This document shows, in pieces, positions 41,360 to 49,125 of a DNA stretch of 64,000 nucleotides. This DNA comes from Actinoplanes auranticolor (GTDB lineage Bacteria > Actinomycetota > Actinomycetes > Mycobacteriales > Micromonosporaceae). Made by a program: the position numbers and the translations under genes. The stretch spans positions 1-64,000 of the forward strand of contig NZ_BOQL01000043.1 in assembly GCF_018332655.1 (NCBI RefSeq). The letters run 5' to 3'. Positions within the stretch are counted from its first letter, which is position 1. Each line of letters opens with the position of its first letter. The notes beneath the pieces were generated by a model. It was not told the DNA's origin. It saw only the letters and a program-made list of their open reading frames with translations, and did not search any database.

Positions 41360-42658
41360 GTGTCCACCGTCGCGCTCAAGGACGTCACCAAGGTCTGGCC
41401 GGACGGTACGGTCGCGGTCGACCGCGTCAGCCTCGACGTCGAGGACGGTGAGTTCATGGTCCTGCTGGGGCCGTCCGGGTGCGGTAAGTCGACGGTCCTG
41501 CGCATGATCGCCGGCCTGGAGGATCCCTCCGCCGGCGCCATCCTGCTCAACGGCGAACCGGTCATGGACCTGGCCCCGCGCGACCGGCGGATCGCCATGG
41601 TCTTCCAGGACTTCGCGCTCTATCCGCACATGACCGTCGGGGACAACATCGGGTTCCCGCTCAAGCTCTCCGGCATCGAGCCCGGGCCGCGCGGCGAGCG
41701 GATCGGCGACGTGGCCAGCGCGCTGGGCATCGGCGACGTGCTTGCCCGCAAGCCCGGCCAACTCTCCGGCGGCCAGCGCCAGCGGGTCGCGATGGGCCGG
41801 GCCATCGTGCGCCGCCCCGGGCTGTTCCTGATGGACGAGCCCCTGTCCAACCTCGACAGCGGCCTGCGCGCGGAGCTGCGCGCCGAGATCACCGGGCTCA
41901 CCCGAGAGCTCGGCGTCACCACCATGTACGTCACCCACGACCAGGCCGAGGCGCTGACCATGGCCGACCGGGTCGCGATCATGCGCAAGGGTGTGCTGCA
42001 GGACCTGGGCACCCCGACCGAGGTGTACGGCCGCCCGGCCACCCTCTACGTCGCGGCCTTCCTGGGCGCGCCGCGGATGAACCTGCTCGAGGCCTCGGTC
42101 TACGTGCACCTGGACCGCTACATCGCCCTGAACCTCGGTGAGCAGGCCCTCTACCTGCCGTGGAACGACATCCGGGCCCGGGCGATCTCGCACTACCACG
42201 GTGAGCGGATCGTCGTCGGCATGCGGGCCGAGGCGCTGACCCCGGTCGCCCCGGACACCCCGGGCGACGTGCTGCAGGGCCGCATCCGCTACCTCGAGCA
42301 CCACGGTCACGAGTCGCTGGCCTTCCTGGACATCGGGGCGACCGCGGTCGTCGTCGACGAGCTGGGCAAGGCGGTCACCGAGACCGACGCCGAGACCGGC
42401 GTGGTGCGGCGGATCGGGGGAGCGCTGCAGCGGCTCACCGGGCGTACGGACAAAACCGTGCTGGAGCGCGAGGAGGCCGAGAAGGCGTCGGTGCTCAGCG
42501 ACCCGGGCCGGCACCACCGGCGGCCCGCCGAGCTGGCTGTGCGGCTGGCGCCGTACCCGGCGGTCTCGCCGGGGCATCCGCTGGCCATCAACGTACGGAT
42601 GGACGCCCTGCACTTCTTCGACGAGCGCGGCGACCGTATCGACGTCGGATGGCGTTGA
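41360..42658 (+). CDS. Sugar ABC transporter ATP-binding protein (MsmK/UgpC/MalK type)
   Basis: 432 residues from GTG 41360 with CAGGAGG 7 bases upstream. Walker A GPSGCGKST (Lys43), Q-loop VFQDFALYPHM, signature LSGGQRQRV, Walker B LFLMDEPLSNLD, switch VTHDQ. After residue 240 a TOBE-type regulatory domain is longer than usual and includes a charged insert (TDAETGVVRR...KTVLEREEAEK). No permease or binding protein is adjacent, so it may energise several importers, as MsiK does in Streptomyces. The 213 bp upstream hold no gene. Confidence 0.9.
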   Translation: MSTVALKDVTKVWPDGTVAVDRVSLDVEDGEFMVLLGPSGCGKSTVLRMIAGLEDPSAGAILLNGEPVMDLAPRDRRIAMVFQDFALYPHMTVGDNIGFPLKLSGIEPGPRGERIGDVASALGIGDVLARKPGQLSGGQRQRVAMGRAIVRRPGLFLMDEPLSNLDSGLRAELRAEITGLTRELGVTTMYVTHDQAEALTMADRVAIMRKGVLQDLGTPTEVYGRPATLYVAAFLGAPRMNLLEASVYVHLDRYIALNLGEQALYLPWNDIRARAISHYHGERIVVGMRAEALTPVAPDTPGDVLQGRIRYLEHHGHESLAFLDIGATAVVVDELGKAVTETDAETGVVRRIGGALQRLTGRTDKTVLEREEAEKASVLSDPGRHHRRPAELAVRLAPYPAVSPGHPLAINVRMDALHFFDERGDRIDVGWR

Positions 42659-42754
42659 AAATCACCTCTCGCTTCTCTTGACGGTATGGCCTATCGTCCC
42701 GCCTACGTCGGTGCGATGGCGTATCGACGTCGTTGAGGTGAGGAGGGGACGGAC

Positions 42755-43669
42755 GTGGCCAACGCATCCGGGCTTCTGGTGATCGAGCGCATCCTGCGGG
42801 ACAGACAGGGCATCTGGCAGCAGGTGGTGGAGGACCGAGCCCTCAACCGCCTGACCGGTCAGATGCTGGTCAGCTCGGTGGTGGCGCTGGCCTGTTACGG
42901 CGCGGTTCTCGGCTCTTTCCACAGCGTGCTGATGGCGCTGACCTCGGCAGTGAAGCTGCCGTTGCTCTTCCTGGTCACCCTGGCCATCTGCCTGCCCACC
43001 CTGTACCTGTTCAACCTGGTCTTCGGGGCCCGGCTGTCGGTGCGGCAGTCGCTGGCGCTGGTCATGGTGGCGCTGACGGTCACCGCGATGCTGGCCGTGG
43101 CGTTCGCCCCGATCGCGCTGTTCTTCCTGATCACCGCGCCCGACTACGGATTCTTCAAGCTGCTCAACGTGGCCATCCTGGCGCTGTCGGCGCTGGTCGG
43201 CCTGCGCTTCCTCACCGGAGGCATGCGGGTGCTCAACGAGAACGGCCTGCTGGCCCCGGAGAAGCCCGCCGTGGCGCCGGCGACCCCGGCCGAGGCACCG
43301 GCCACCCCCGCGCTCACCCCGGCCGCCACGCCGGCCAACGGCAGCGGTGGGACCACTACCCTTACCGCGCCCGCCCCCGCGCCGGCGCCGGCGCCCGTGC
43401 AGGCGGCTCCGGTGGTGCCGCCGGGCTACATGCTGACGCCGATCGGGCACCACCCGCGCCCGGTCCGGCCGCCGAAGGAGAGCCAGCCGACGCCGCCGAG
43501 CATGACCCTGCTGTACGTCTGGATCCTGCTCTTCGGCTTCGTCGGCACCCAGCTGGCGTGGACCCTGCGGCCGTTCTTCGGCAGCCCGGGGATGAAGTTC
43601 AGCCTGTACCGGGACATCGACGGCAACTTCTACGCCGAGATCCTCCGGACGTTGGCGGATCTGTTCTGA
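42755..43669 (+). CDS. Membrane protein with Pro/Ala-rich loop (YIP1/WH2-annotated type)
   Basis: 304 residues from GTG 42755 with AGGAGGGGACGGAC upstream. Four to five helices lie in residues 35-170 (ALACYGAVLGSF; LLFLVTLAICLPTLYLFNLV). Residues 170-240 are a Pro/Ala-rich linker (APAPAPAPAPVQ), and a final helix is near 250-270. Relatives are sometimes annotated as actin-binding WH2 or YIP1-like; I see no true actin-binding motif. Function unknown. Confidence 0.65.
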   Translation: MANASGLLVIERILRDRQGIWQQVVEDRALNRLTGQMLVSSVVALACYGAVLGSFHSVLMALTSAVKLPLLFLVTLAICLPTLYLFNLVFGARLSVRQSLALVMVALTVTAMLAVAFAPIALFFLITAPDYGFFKLLNVAILALSALVGLRFLTGGMRVLNENGLLAPEKPAVAPATPAEAPATPALTPAATPANGSGGTTTLTAPAPAPAPAPVQAAPVVPPGYMLTPIGHHPRPVRPPKESQPTPPSMTLLYVWILLFGFVGTQLAWTLRPFFGSPGMKFSLYRDIDGNFYAEILRTLADLF

Positions 43670-43726
43670 TCTGTTACCGGTTCCATGACTGCCACGGAGG
43701 CGGTACGCAGCGTAGGCTGAGCGGCG

Positions 43727-44245
43727 GTGGAAGAGACTGTCGACCAGCACATGCTGCGTCCGGCTCCGGGCAAGGAGTCGCCGGACGCCACCCCCGTGCA
43801 CTCTCCGGCCGGTAGGTCGACCCTTCTCGATCGCCGGTTCGGCCGCGACGAGATCACCGTGGTCCGCCACGAGATCACGGCGCGGCTGGACGTCGGCCTG
43901 CTCGCCGACCGCCTGCACGGCTTCGTGCTCGCGATCAACGAAGTGATCACCAACGCCGTGCTGCACGCCGGTGGCCAGGGTCGCATCGTGCTGTCGCTCA
44001 CGGGGACGACCGTGTGCTGCACGGTGACCGACTCGGGGCCGGGCATTCCGGAGCAGTTCCGCCGGCCGCCGAACGTGCCGGAGGCGTTCGAGGTGGGCGG
44101 CCGGGGCATCTGGCTGGCGCACCAACTGTGCGACGACGTGACGATGGCGACCGGCCCGATCGGGACAACTATCGAACTGTGCATGAACCTGCCCGGCCGC
44201 AATACCCTGTCTGGCCTGGTCAACGAGAGTGCGGCCGCCGGCTGA
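43727..44245 (+). CDS. Anti-sigma-type HATPase (serine kinase-like)
   Basis: 172 residues from GTG 43727. The GHKL ATP-binding fold shows N-box NEVITNAVLHAG, G1 box TDSGPGIPEQF and G2 GGRGIWLAHQL. There is no histidine-kinase dimerisation domain; this architecture is that of RsbW/SpoIIAB-like anti-sigma kinases, plentiful in actinomycetes. No anti-anti-sigma partner is adjacent. The N-terminal 35 residues are unstructured. Confidence 0.87.
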   Translation: MEETVDQHMLRPAPGKESPDATPVHSPAGRSTLLDRRFGRDEITVVRHEITARLDVGLLADRLHGFVLAINEVITNAVLHAGGQGRIVLSLTGTTVCCTVTDSGPGIPEQFRRPPNVPEAFEVGGRGIWLAHQLCDDVTMATGPIGTTIELCMNLPGRNTLSGLVNESAAAG

Positions 44246-44290
44246 ACGAAGAATGAAACGCCGTGGAAATGTGATCGAGGGCATTGAGGC

Positions 44291-45061
44291 GTGTCGGCCA
44301 TCCGAGGCGACTACATTGGGCCAGTGCTCGGACTACCTCCTCATGTGACGGCGTGCCTCTTCGACCTCGACGGCGTGCTCACGCAGACCGCCCTGGTGCA
44401 TAACGCGGCGTGGAAACAGACCTTCGACGCGTTTCTCCTGACCTGGTCCCGGCACCATGGACAACCGTTCGTACCGTTCGACACGGGCGCCGACTACCAC
44501 CAGTACGTCGACGGCCGGCAGCGGGCGGACGGGGTTCGCACGTTCCTCGCCTCGCGGGGCATCACCCTGCCCGAAGGCACGCCCGGCGACGGTCCCGACG
44601 CGGAGACCGTCAACGGCATCGGCAACCGCAAGAACATCCTGGTCCTGCAGAAGATCCAGGAAGGCGCGGTACAGGTCTACCCCGGCTCGGTCGACTACCT
44701 GCACGCGGCCGTGGCCGCCGGGCTGCGCCGCGCCGTCGTGTCGGCCAGTGCCAACTGCGCCGACGTCCTGCGGGCGGCCGGCATCACGGAGCTGCTCGAG
44801 GTGCGCGTGGACGGCGTCACCGCCCGCGAGCAACACTTGCCGGGCAAGCCGGCCCCGGACACGTTCCTGGTCGGCGCGAAACTGCTCGGGGTGGCCCCGG
44901 AGCAGTGTGCGGTGTTCGAGGACGCTCTGGCCGGCGTGGCCGCCGGCAAGGCCGGCGGTTTCGGCATCGTGATCGGCGTGGACCGGGTCGGTCAGGCCGA
45001 CGCGCTGCGCGAGCACGGCGCCGACATCGTCGTGCAGGATCTCGCCGAGCTCCTCAAGTAA
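44291..45061 (+). CDS. Beta-phosphoglucomutase (HAD family)
   Basis: 256 residues from GTG 44291. CLFDLDGVLTQTALVHNAAWK carries the nucleophile Asp25 and acid/base Asp27, ASRGI and GIGNRKN are cap contacts, and FEDALAGVAAGKAGGFG is motif IV. The substrate-specificity loop and the neighbouring GH65 phosphorylase argue for beta-glucose 1-phosphate to glucose 6-phosphate conversion. It ends 46 bases before the GH65 gene; these two form a disaccharide phosphorolysis unit. Confidence 0.92.
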   Translation: MSAIRGDYIGPVLGLPPHVTACLFDLDGVLTQTALVHNAAWKQTFDAFLLTWSRHHGQPFVPFDTGADYHQYVDGRQRADGVRTFLASRGITLPEGTPGDGPDAETVNGIGNRKNILVLQKIQEGAVQVYPGSVDYLHAAVAAGLRRAVVSASANCADVLRAAGITELLEVRVDGVTAREQHLPGKPAPDTFLVGAKLLGVAPEQCAVFEDALAGVAAGKAGGFGIVIGVDRVGQADALREHGADIVVQDLAELLK

Positions 45062-45107
45062 TTCCCCTTACAGACTTTCTCCTTTCTCAGTTGCGAGAGG
45101 CACCACC

Positions 45108-47474
45108 GTGATCCGTGAACGGGCCTACCCCGTCGATCCCTGGCACATCAGGGAGACCCGGCTGGACCTGGATGTGCTGGCTCAGTCCGAGTCGGTCTTC
45201 GCCCTGGCCAACGGCCACATCGGCCTCCGGGGAAACCTGGACGAGGGCGAGCCGCACGGCCTGCCCGGCACCTACCTCAACTCGTTCTACGAGCTGCGGC
45301 CGCTGCCGTACGCCGAGGCGGGCTACGGGTTCCCCGAGTCGGGCCAGACGATGGTCAACGTCACCAACGCCAAACTCATGCGCCTGCTCGTCGACGACGA
45401 GCCGTTCGACGTGCGCTACGGCGAGCTGCGCTCCCACGAGCGCACGCTGGACCTGCGCGCGGGCACGCTCGAGCGGATCGTGGAGTGGGTCTCCCCGTCC
45501 GGCCAGGCGATCCGCGTGCGCACCGTGCGGATGGTGTCCTTCACCCACCGGGCCATCGTCGCCTTCCTGTACGAGGTCGAGCCGCTCGACGCCTCGGCCC
45601 GGCTGATCCTGCAGTCGGAGCTGGTGGCCAACGAGCAGCTCCCGGCGACCAGCAAGGACCCCCGGGTGGCGGCGGTGCTGGACCACCCGCTGCAGGCCGA
45701 GGAGATGCTGGAGCAGCGCACCGGCGGCCTGCTGGTGCACCGCACCAAGGCCAGTGACCTGCGGATGGCCGCGGCGATGGAGCACGTGGTGGAGACGCCG
45801 GGCAAGCACGCGGTGACCACCGAGGGCCACCCGGACTGGCTGCGCACCACGGTGGCCTGCAAGCTGGAGCCGGGCCAGAAGCTGCGGGTCGTCAAGATCG
45901 CCGCGTACGGCTGGTCGAGCAACCGCTCGCTGCCCGCGGTGCGTGACCAGGTCGGCGCGGCCCTGGCCAGCGCCCGGCTGGACGGCTGGGAGGGCCTGGT
46001 CGAGGCGCAGCGGGAGTACCTGGACGCGTTCTGGGACCACTCCGACGTCAAGGTCGAGGGCGACCCGGAGGTGCAGCAGGCCGTCCGCTTCGGCCTGTTC
46101 CACACGCTGCAGGCCGGCGCCCGGGCCGAGCAGCGGCCGATCGGCTCCAAGGGCCTCAGCGGCCCCGGATACGACGGTCACACGTTCTGGGACGCCGAGA
46201 CCTTCGTGCTGCCCGCCCTGACGTACACGCAGCCGGCCGCGGCGGCGGACGTGCTGCGCTGGCGGCACTCCACTCTGGATCTTGCCCGGGAGCGCGCGCA
46301 GACCCTCGGCCTGCAGGGCGCGGCCTTCCCGTGGCGCACCATCCGCGGGCAGGAGTGCTCGGCGTACTGGCCGGCCGGCACCGCCGGGTTCCACATCGGA
46401 GCCGACATCGCCGATGCCGTGCGGCGCTACGTCTCGGCGACCGGTGACTTCGATTTCGAGCGCGACTACGGCCTCGAGCTCCTCGTGGAGACGGCCCGGC
46501 TGTGGCGCTCGCTGGGCCACCACGACCGGCACGGGCGCTTCCACATCGACGGCGTCACCGGCCCGGACGAGTACACGGCCGTGGTGGACGACAACGTCTA
46601 CACCAATCTGATGGCGCAGCAGAACATGTTCGCCGCGGCGGACGCGGCCAAGCGGCACCCGGAGCTCGCCCGCAAGCTGGGCGTGGACGACGAGGAGTCG
46701 GCGTCGTGGCGGGACGCGGCGGCGTCGGTGCACATCCCTTACGACCGGGAGCTGGGCGTGCACCAGCAGTCGGAGGGCTTCACCCGGCTGGCCGAGTGGG
46801 ACTTCGAGAACACCCCGCCGGAGGCGTACCCGTTGCTGCTGAACTACCCGTACTTCGACCTGTACCGTAAGCAGGTGGTGAAGCAGGCCGACCTGGTCAT
46901 GGCCATGTACCTGCGGGGTGACGCCTTCACCCCCGAGGAGAAGGCCCGCAACTTCGCGTACTACGACGCCCGTACCGTGCGGGACTCGTCGCTGTCGGCC
47001 TGCATCCAGGCCGTCATGGCCGCCGAGGTGGGCTTCCTGGAGCTGGCCCACGACTACCTGGGCGAGGCCGCCCTGATGGACCTGCACGACCTGCACCAGA
47101 ACGCGCGTGACGGCGTGCACGTGGCGTCGCTGGCCGGTTCCTGGATCGCCCTGGTGGCGGGCCTGGGCGGCATGCGCGACTTCAACGGGCAGCTCTCCTT
47201 CGCGCCCCGGCTGCCGAGCCGGATCAACGCGCTGGAGTTCTCGCTGCTCTGGCGCGGCCTGCGGCTGCGGGTGGAGGTGACGGCGGACGAGGTGACCTAC
47301 TCGCTGCGCAACGGCGGCGGTTCGGCCCGCCTGGACCTGCTGCACCACGGCAAGGAGGTCACCATCACCCAGGTGAAGCCGGTCGTGCTGCCGATCCCGC
47401 CGGCCCCGCCGACGGGTCCCGCGCCCAGCCAGCCGGCCGGTCGCGCCCCGGTGCGCCGGGCCACCGGCGGCTGA
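45108..47474 (+). CDS. Glycoside hydrolase family 65 disaccharide phosphorylase
   Basis: 788 residues from GTG 45108. The N-terminal beta-sandwich (SESVFALANGHIGLRGNLD) is followed by the (alpha/alpha)6 catalytic barrel with general acid Glu488 in HIDGVTGPDEYT, and by a C-terminal beta domain. GH65 enzymes split alpha-linked glucose disaccharides (maltose, trehalose, kojibiose) with phosphate to give beta-glucose 1-phosphate, which the upstream mutase would use. Which disaccharide is not clear from sequence. A Pro-rich tail and a strong terminator follow. Confidence 0.93.
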   Translation: MIRERAYPVDPWHIRETRLDLDVLAQSESVFALANGHIGLRGNLDEGEPHGLPGTYLNSFYELRPLPYAEAGYGFPESGQTMVNVTNAKLMRLLVDDEPFDVRYGELRSHERTLDLRAGTLERIVEWVSPSGQAIRVRTVRMVSFTHRAIVAFLYEVEPLDASARLILQSELVANEQLPATSKDPRVAAVLDHPLQAEEMLEQRTGGLLVHRTKASDLRMAAAMEHVVETPGKHAVTTEGHPDWLRTTVACKLEPGQKLRVVKIAAYGWSSNRSLPAVRDQVGAALASARLDGWEGLVEAQREYLDAFWDHSDVKVEGDPEVQQAVRFGLFHTLQAGARAEQRPIGSKGLSGPGYDGHTFWDAETFVLPALTYTQPAAAADVLRWRHSTLDLARERAQTLGLQGAAFPWRTIRGQECSAYWPAGTAGFHIGADIADAVRRYVSATGDFDFERDYGLELLVETARLWRSLGHHDRHGRFHIDGVTGPDEYTAVVDDNVYTNLMAQQNMFAAADAAKRHPELARKLGVDDEESASWRDAAASVHIPYDRELGVHQQSEGFTRLAEWDFENTPPEAYPLLLNYPYFDLYRKQVVKQADLVMAMYLRGDAFTPEEKARNFAYYDARTVRDSSLSACIQAVMAAEVGFLELAHDYLGEAALMDLHDLHQNARDGVHVASLAGSWIALVAGLGGMRDFNGQLSFAPRLPSRINALEFSLLWRGLRLRVEVTADEVTYSLRNGGGSARLDLLHHGKEVTITQVKPVVLPIPPAPPTGPAPSQPAGRAPVRRATGG

Positions 47475-47485
47475 TCCAGCCACGA

Positions 47486-47523
47486 AGAAGCCCCCGTCCT
47501 CCGCGAGGAGGACGGGGGCTTCT
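47486..47523. terminator. Strong bidirectional terminator
   Basis: A 17-bp perfect stem (47486-47502 with 47507-47523) closed by a GCGA tetraloop, between convergent GH65 and the secreted M15-like gene. The G/C core is flanked by AGAA/TTCT, so both strands end in a short U-rich run. It is the strongest hairpin in the window. Confidence 0.9.
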
Positions 47524-47537
47524 GTGCGCTTGCCGCG

Positions 47538-48554
47538 CTAAAGCATCGAGACGTGTACGTGGTCCGTATGTGCACTGGGACCGCTGTACGACTTCCAGCC
47601 GGTGGCCGGGAACCAGATCTGTCTGTTCCAGATGACGTAGAGGATGCCGAGCCGGTCGGCGTTACGCACCAGGAAGGCCATCAGGTTGTTGCCGTACTTG
47701 CGGGTGTCCTGGTTGTGCCAGGGGGCGAAGCCGCTGTTCTGCAGGGACCAGTCGCAGGCCCGGCCCTTGGGATGCTCGAACGGTCCGCCGTTGCGGTGAC
47801 AGCCGACGAAGCGCTTGAAGCCGGCCTTCCGCGTCTCCTTGTACATGTGGTGGGTCCGCGCGGTGATGCAGCCGCCCGTCGTCGGGTCGTCGACGTTGCA
47901 GGACTCCGGGCCGAACTCGCCGTCGGAGTTGCGGGGGGCGGGCGCGGCGACCCGGGACTTGGCGACCACGAAGCCGCCCGTCACCGACTTGCCGCCGACC
48001 TGGGCCAGCGCCTTCTCCGCCGACTCCTTCTGCTTCTCCATCAGCGCGAGGTTCTGCTTCTGCGCCTTGACCTCCTGGTCGAGGCGCGTCTTGTTCGCGG
48101 TGACCTCGTCGATGGCCTGGTCCAGCTCGCGGAGCTTGCCGTCGTTGAGGGCGTTGATCTCCTCCAGGGAGACCGCCTTCTTGAGGAAGCCGTCCGGGCT
48201 GGAGGTGTTGAGCAGGAAGCCCATGGTCGAGATGCCGCCGGTGCGGTACTGCTGAGCGGCGACCGCGCCCACCTCGGGCAGCAGCAGGTCGCGCTTCGCC
48301 TCGGCGTTCTTGACCTTCAGCGCGAGACCGAGCTGGGTCTTGGTCGACTTGGCAACTGCCGCCTTCGCCGTCAGATAGCGCCGGCCGGTGGAGTCGAGCA
48401 CATCGTTCAGCAGCGGGTTGTCGTCGCCGTCGTCGGCGGTGGCGCTGGAGCCGTCCGGTGCGGCGTTCGCCGGGGATGCGGGCGCGAGCATCATCGTGAC
48501 CGCGGCGAGCGGTGCCAGGGCGAGGATCAGCCACCGGCGGGGTCTTGCCGTCAT
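47538..48554 (-). CDS. Secreted coiled-coil protein with M15-like zinc domain
   Basis: 338 residues with a Sec signal peptide (cleavage near ANAAP, residue 32). Residues 45-185 are a long coiled coil (Lys/Glu/Gln-rich heptads) like the FtsX-interacting arms of wall hydrolases. The C-terminal 110 residues contain EHPKGRACD (His261, Asp268) and DHVHVS (His332, His334), which fit the SxHxxGxAxD/HxH zinc ligands of M15-type D-Ala-D-Ala peptidases (ARB_07466-like domain). Peptidoglycan cleavage outside the membrane is inferred. It is paralogous to the divergent gene at 49126 and is preceded by a c-di-AMP riboswitch. GGAAGGA lies 6 bases before the ATG. Confidence 0.85.
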   Translation of the reverse strand: MTARPRRWLILALAPLAAVTMMLAPASPANAAPDGSSATADDGDDNPLLNDVLDSTGRRYLTAKAAVAKSTKTQLGLALKVKNAEAKRDLLLPEVGAVAAQQYRTGGISTMGFLLNTSSPDGFLKKAVSLEEINALNDGKLRELDQAIDEVTANKTRLDQEVKAQKQNLALMEKQKESAEKALAQVGGKSVTGGFVVAKSRVAAPAPRNSDGEFGPESCNVDDPTTGGCITARTHHMYKETRKAGFKRFVGCHRNGGPFEHPKGRACDWSLQNSGFAPWHNQDTRKYGNNLMAFLVRNADRLGILYVIWNRQIWFPATGWKSYSGPSAHTDHVHVSML

Positions 48555-48557
48555 TCA

Positions 48558-48690
48558 GAATCCTTCCGCGTGACCACCGGCCGGGTTAGCTGACGGGTTC
48601 GGGACGGAAGCGATCCCTACCACTGACTCGTGGATTCACCCCGGTACTTCTGTGGTTCCCCGGCTCATCTTGCGACGATTAGATGGTGGG
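48558..48690 (-). promoter_or_regulatory. Cyclic-di-AMP riboswitch (ydaO/yuaA class)
   Basis: On the minus strand the 5' UTR shows the conserved class elements in order: TAATCGTCGC near 48680, GAGCCGGGGAACC, GGGGTGAATCC, TAGGGATCGCTTCC, then CCCGAACCC and GTCAGCTAAC. CCACC (48684-48688) can pair with GGTGG near 48567 as the closing P1 helix. In actinobacteria this class controls wall-remodelling genes and responds to c-di-AMP. The ribosome-binding site GGAAGGA lies only a few bases after P1, leaving no room for a downstream terminator, so control of translation or of transcription within the aptamer is more likely. Confidence 0.92.
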
Positions 48691-48845
48691 CTGCCGGTGC
48701 CTTGGGGGCAGCACCTTCTGGCAGTGACCGGCGGTCAGCTTACCTGACAACGGCCGAAGTGACAGTGCCGCCCGGAACGGCAAAACGGTTACCGGGCAAC
48801 GACTTTCCGTCACCGCTCGATGGAATGACGCAGGTCATAGCCCGT

Positions 48846-48869
48846 AACGACGCATTAATGTGAGTCGTT
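48846..48869. promoter_or_regulatory. Inverted repeat midway between the two riboswitches
   Basis: AACGAC (48846-48851) and GTCGTT (48864-48869) flank an AT-rich 12-base centre in the 290-bp gap that must hold both divergent promoters. GTAAC at 48844 and GGTTAC at 48786-48791 resemble half-sites of the wall regulator MtrA, but this is only a suggestion. Confidence 0.35.
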
Positions 48870-48980
48870 GCATTCTTTCCGTAGTTGCTCACCTTCAGTG
48901 CACGATCGATTGCTCAGGGTGCGACGACTGTCGATTCCTAGCATTGATGGGTAGTGTTCGTCACGGTCTCAGCGCAGACC

Positions 48981-49108
48981 GCCGCCTAATCGCCGCAGGG
49001 CGAGCCGAGGAACCACTCGAGTAATGGGGTGAATCCGATCCGCGCACCCCCGCGCGATCGGTAGGGATCGCTTCCGTCCCGAACCCGTCAGCTAACTCGG
49101 TCGGCGGC
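48981..49108 (+). promoter_or_regulatory. Cyclic-di-AMP riboswitch (ydaO/yuaA class)
   Basis: It mirrors the minus-strand copy: TAATCGCCGC, GAGCCGAGGAACC, GGGGTGAATCC, a variable GC hairpin (GATCCGCGC region), then GTAGGGATCGCTTCC and CCCGAACCCGTCAGCTAAC. GCCGCC (48981-48986) pairs with GGCGGC (49103-49108) as P1. About 36 bases of the 3' half are identical to the other copy. GGAAGGA (49113-49119), 6 bases before GTG 49126, is the ribosome-binding site. Confidence 0.93.
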
Positions 49109-49125
49109 CGACGGAAGGAATGTTC

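Noticed and set aside
45087..47483. Minus-strand 798-codon frame opposite GH65
   Set aside because: Shadow frame; no family pattern, and the GH65 catalytic motif is on the plus strand.
48630..48863. 77-codon plus-strand frame in the riboswitch region
   Set aside because: It overlaps the conserved c-di-AMP aptamer on the other strand, has no ribosome-binding site and no family resemblance.
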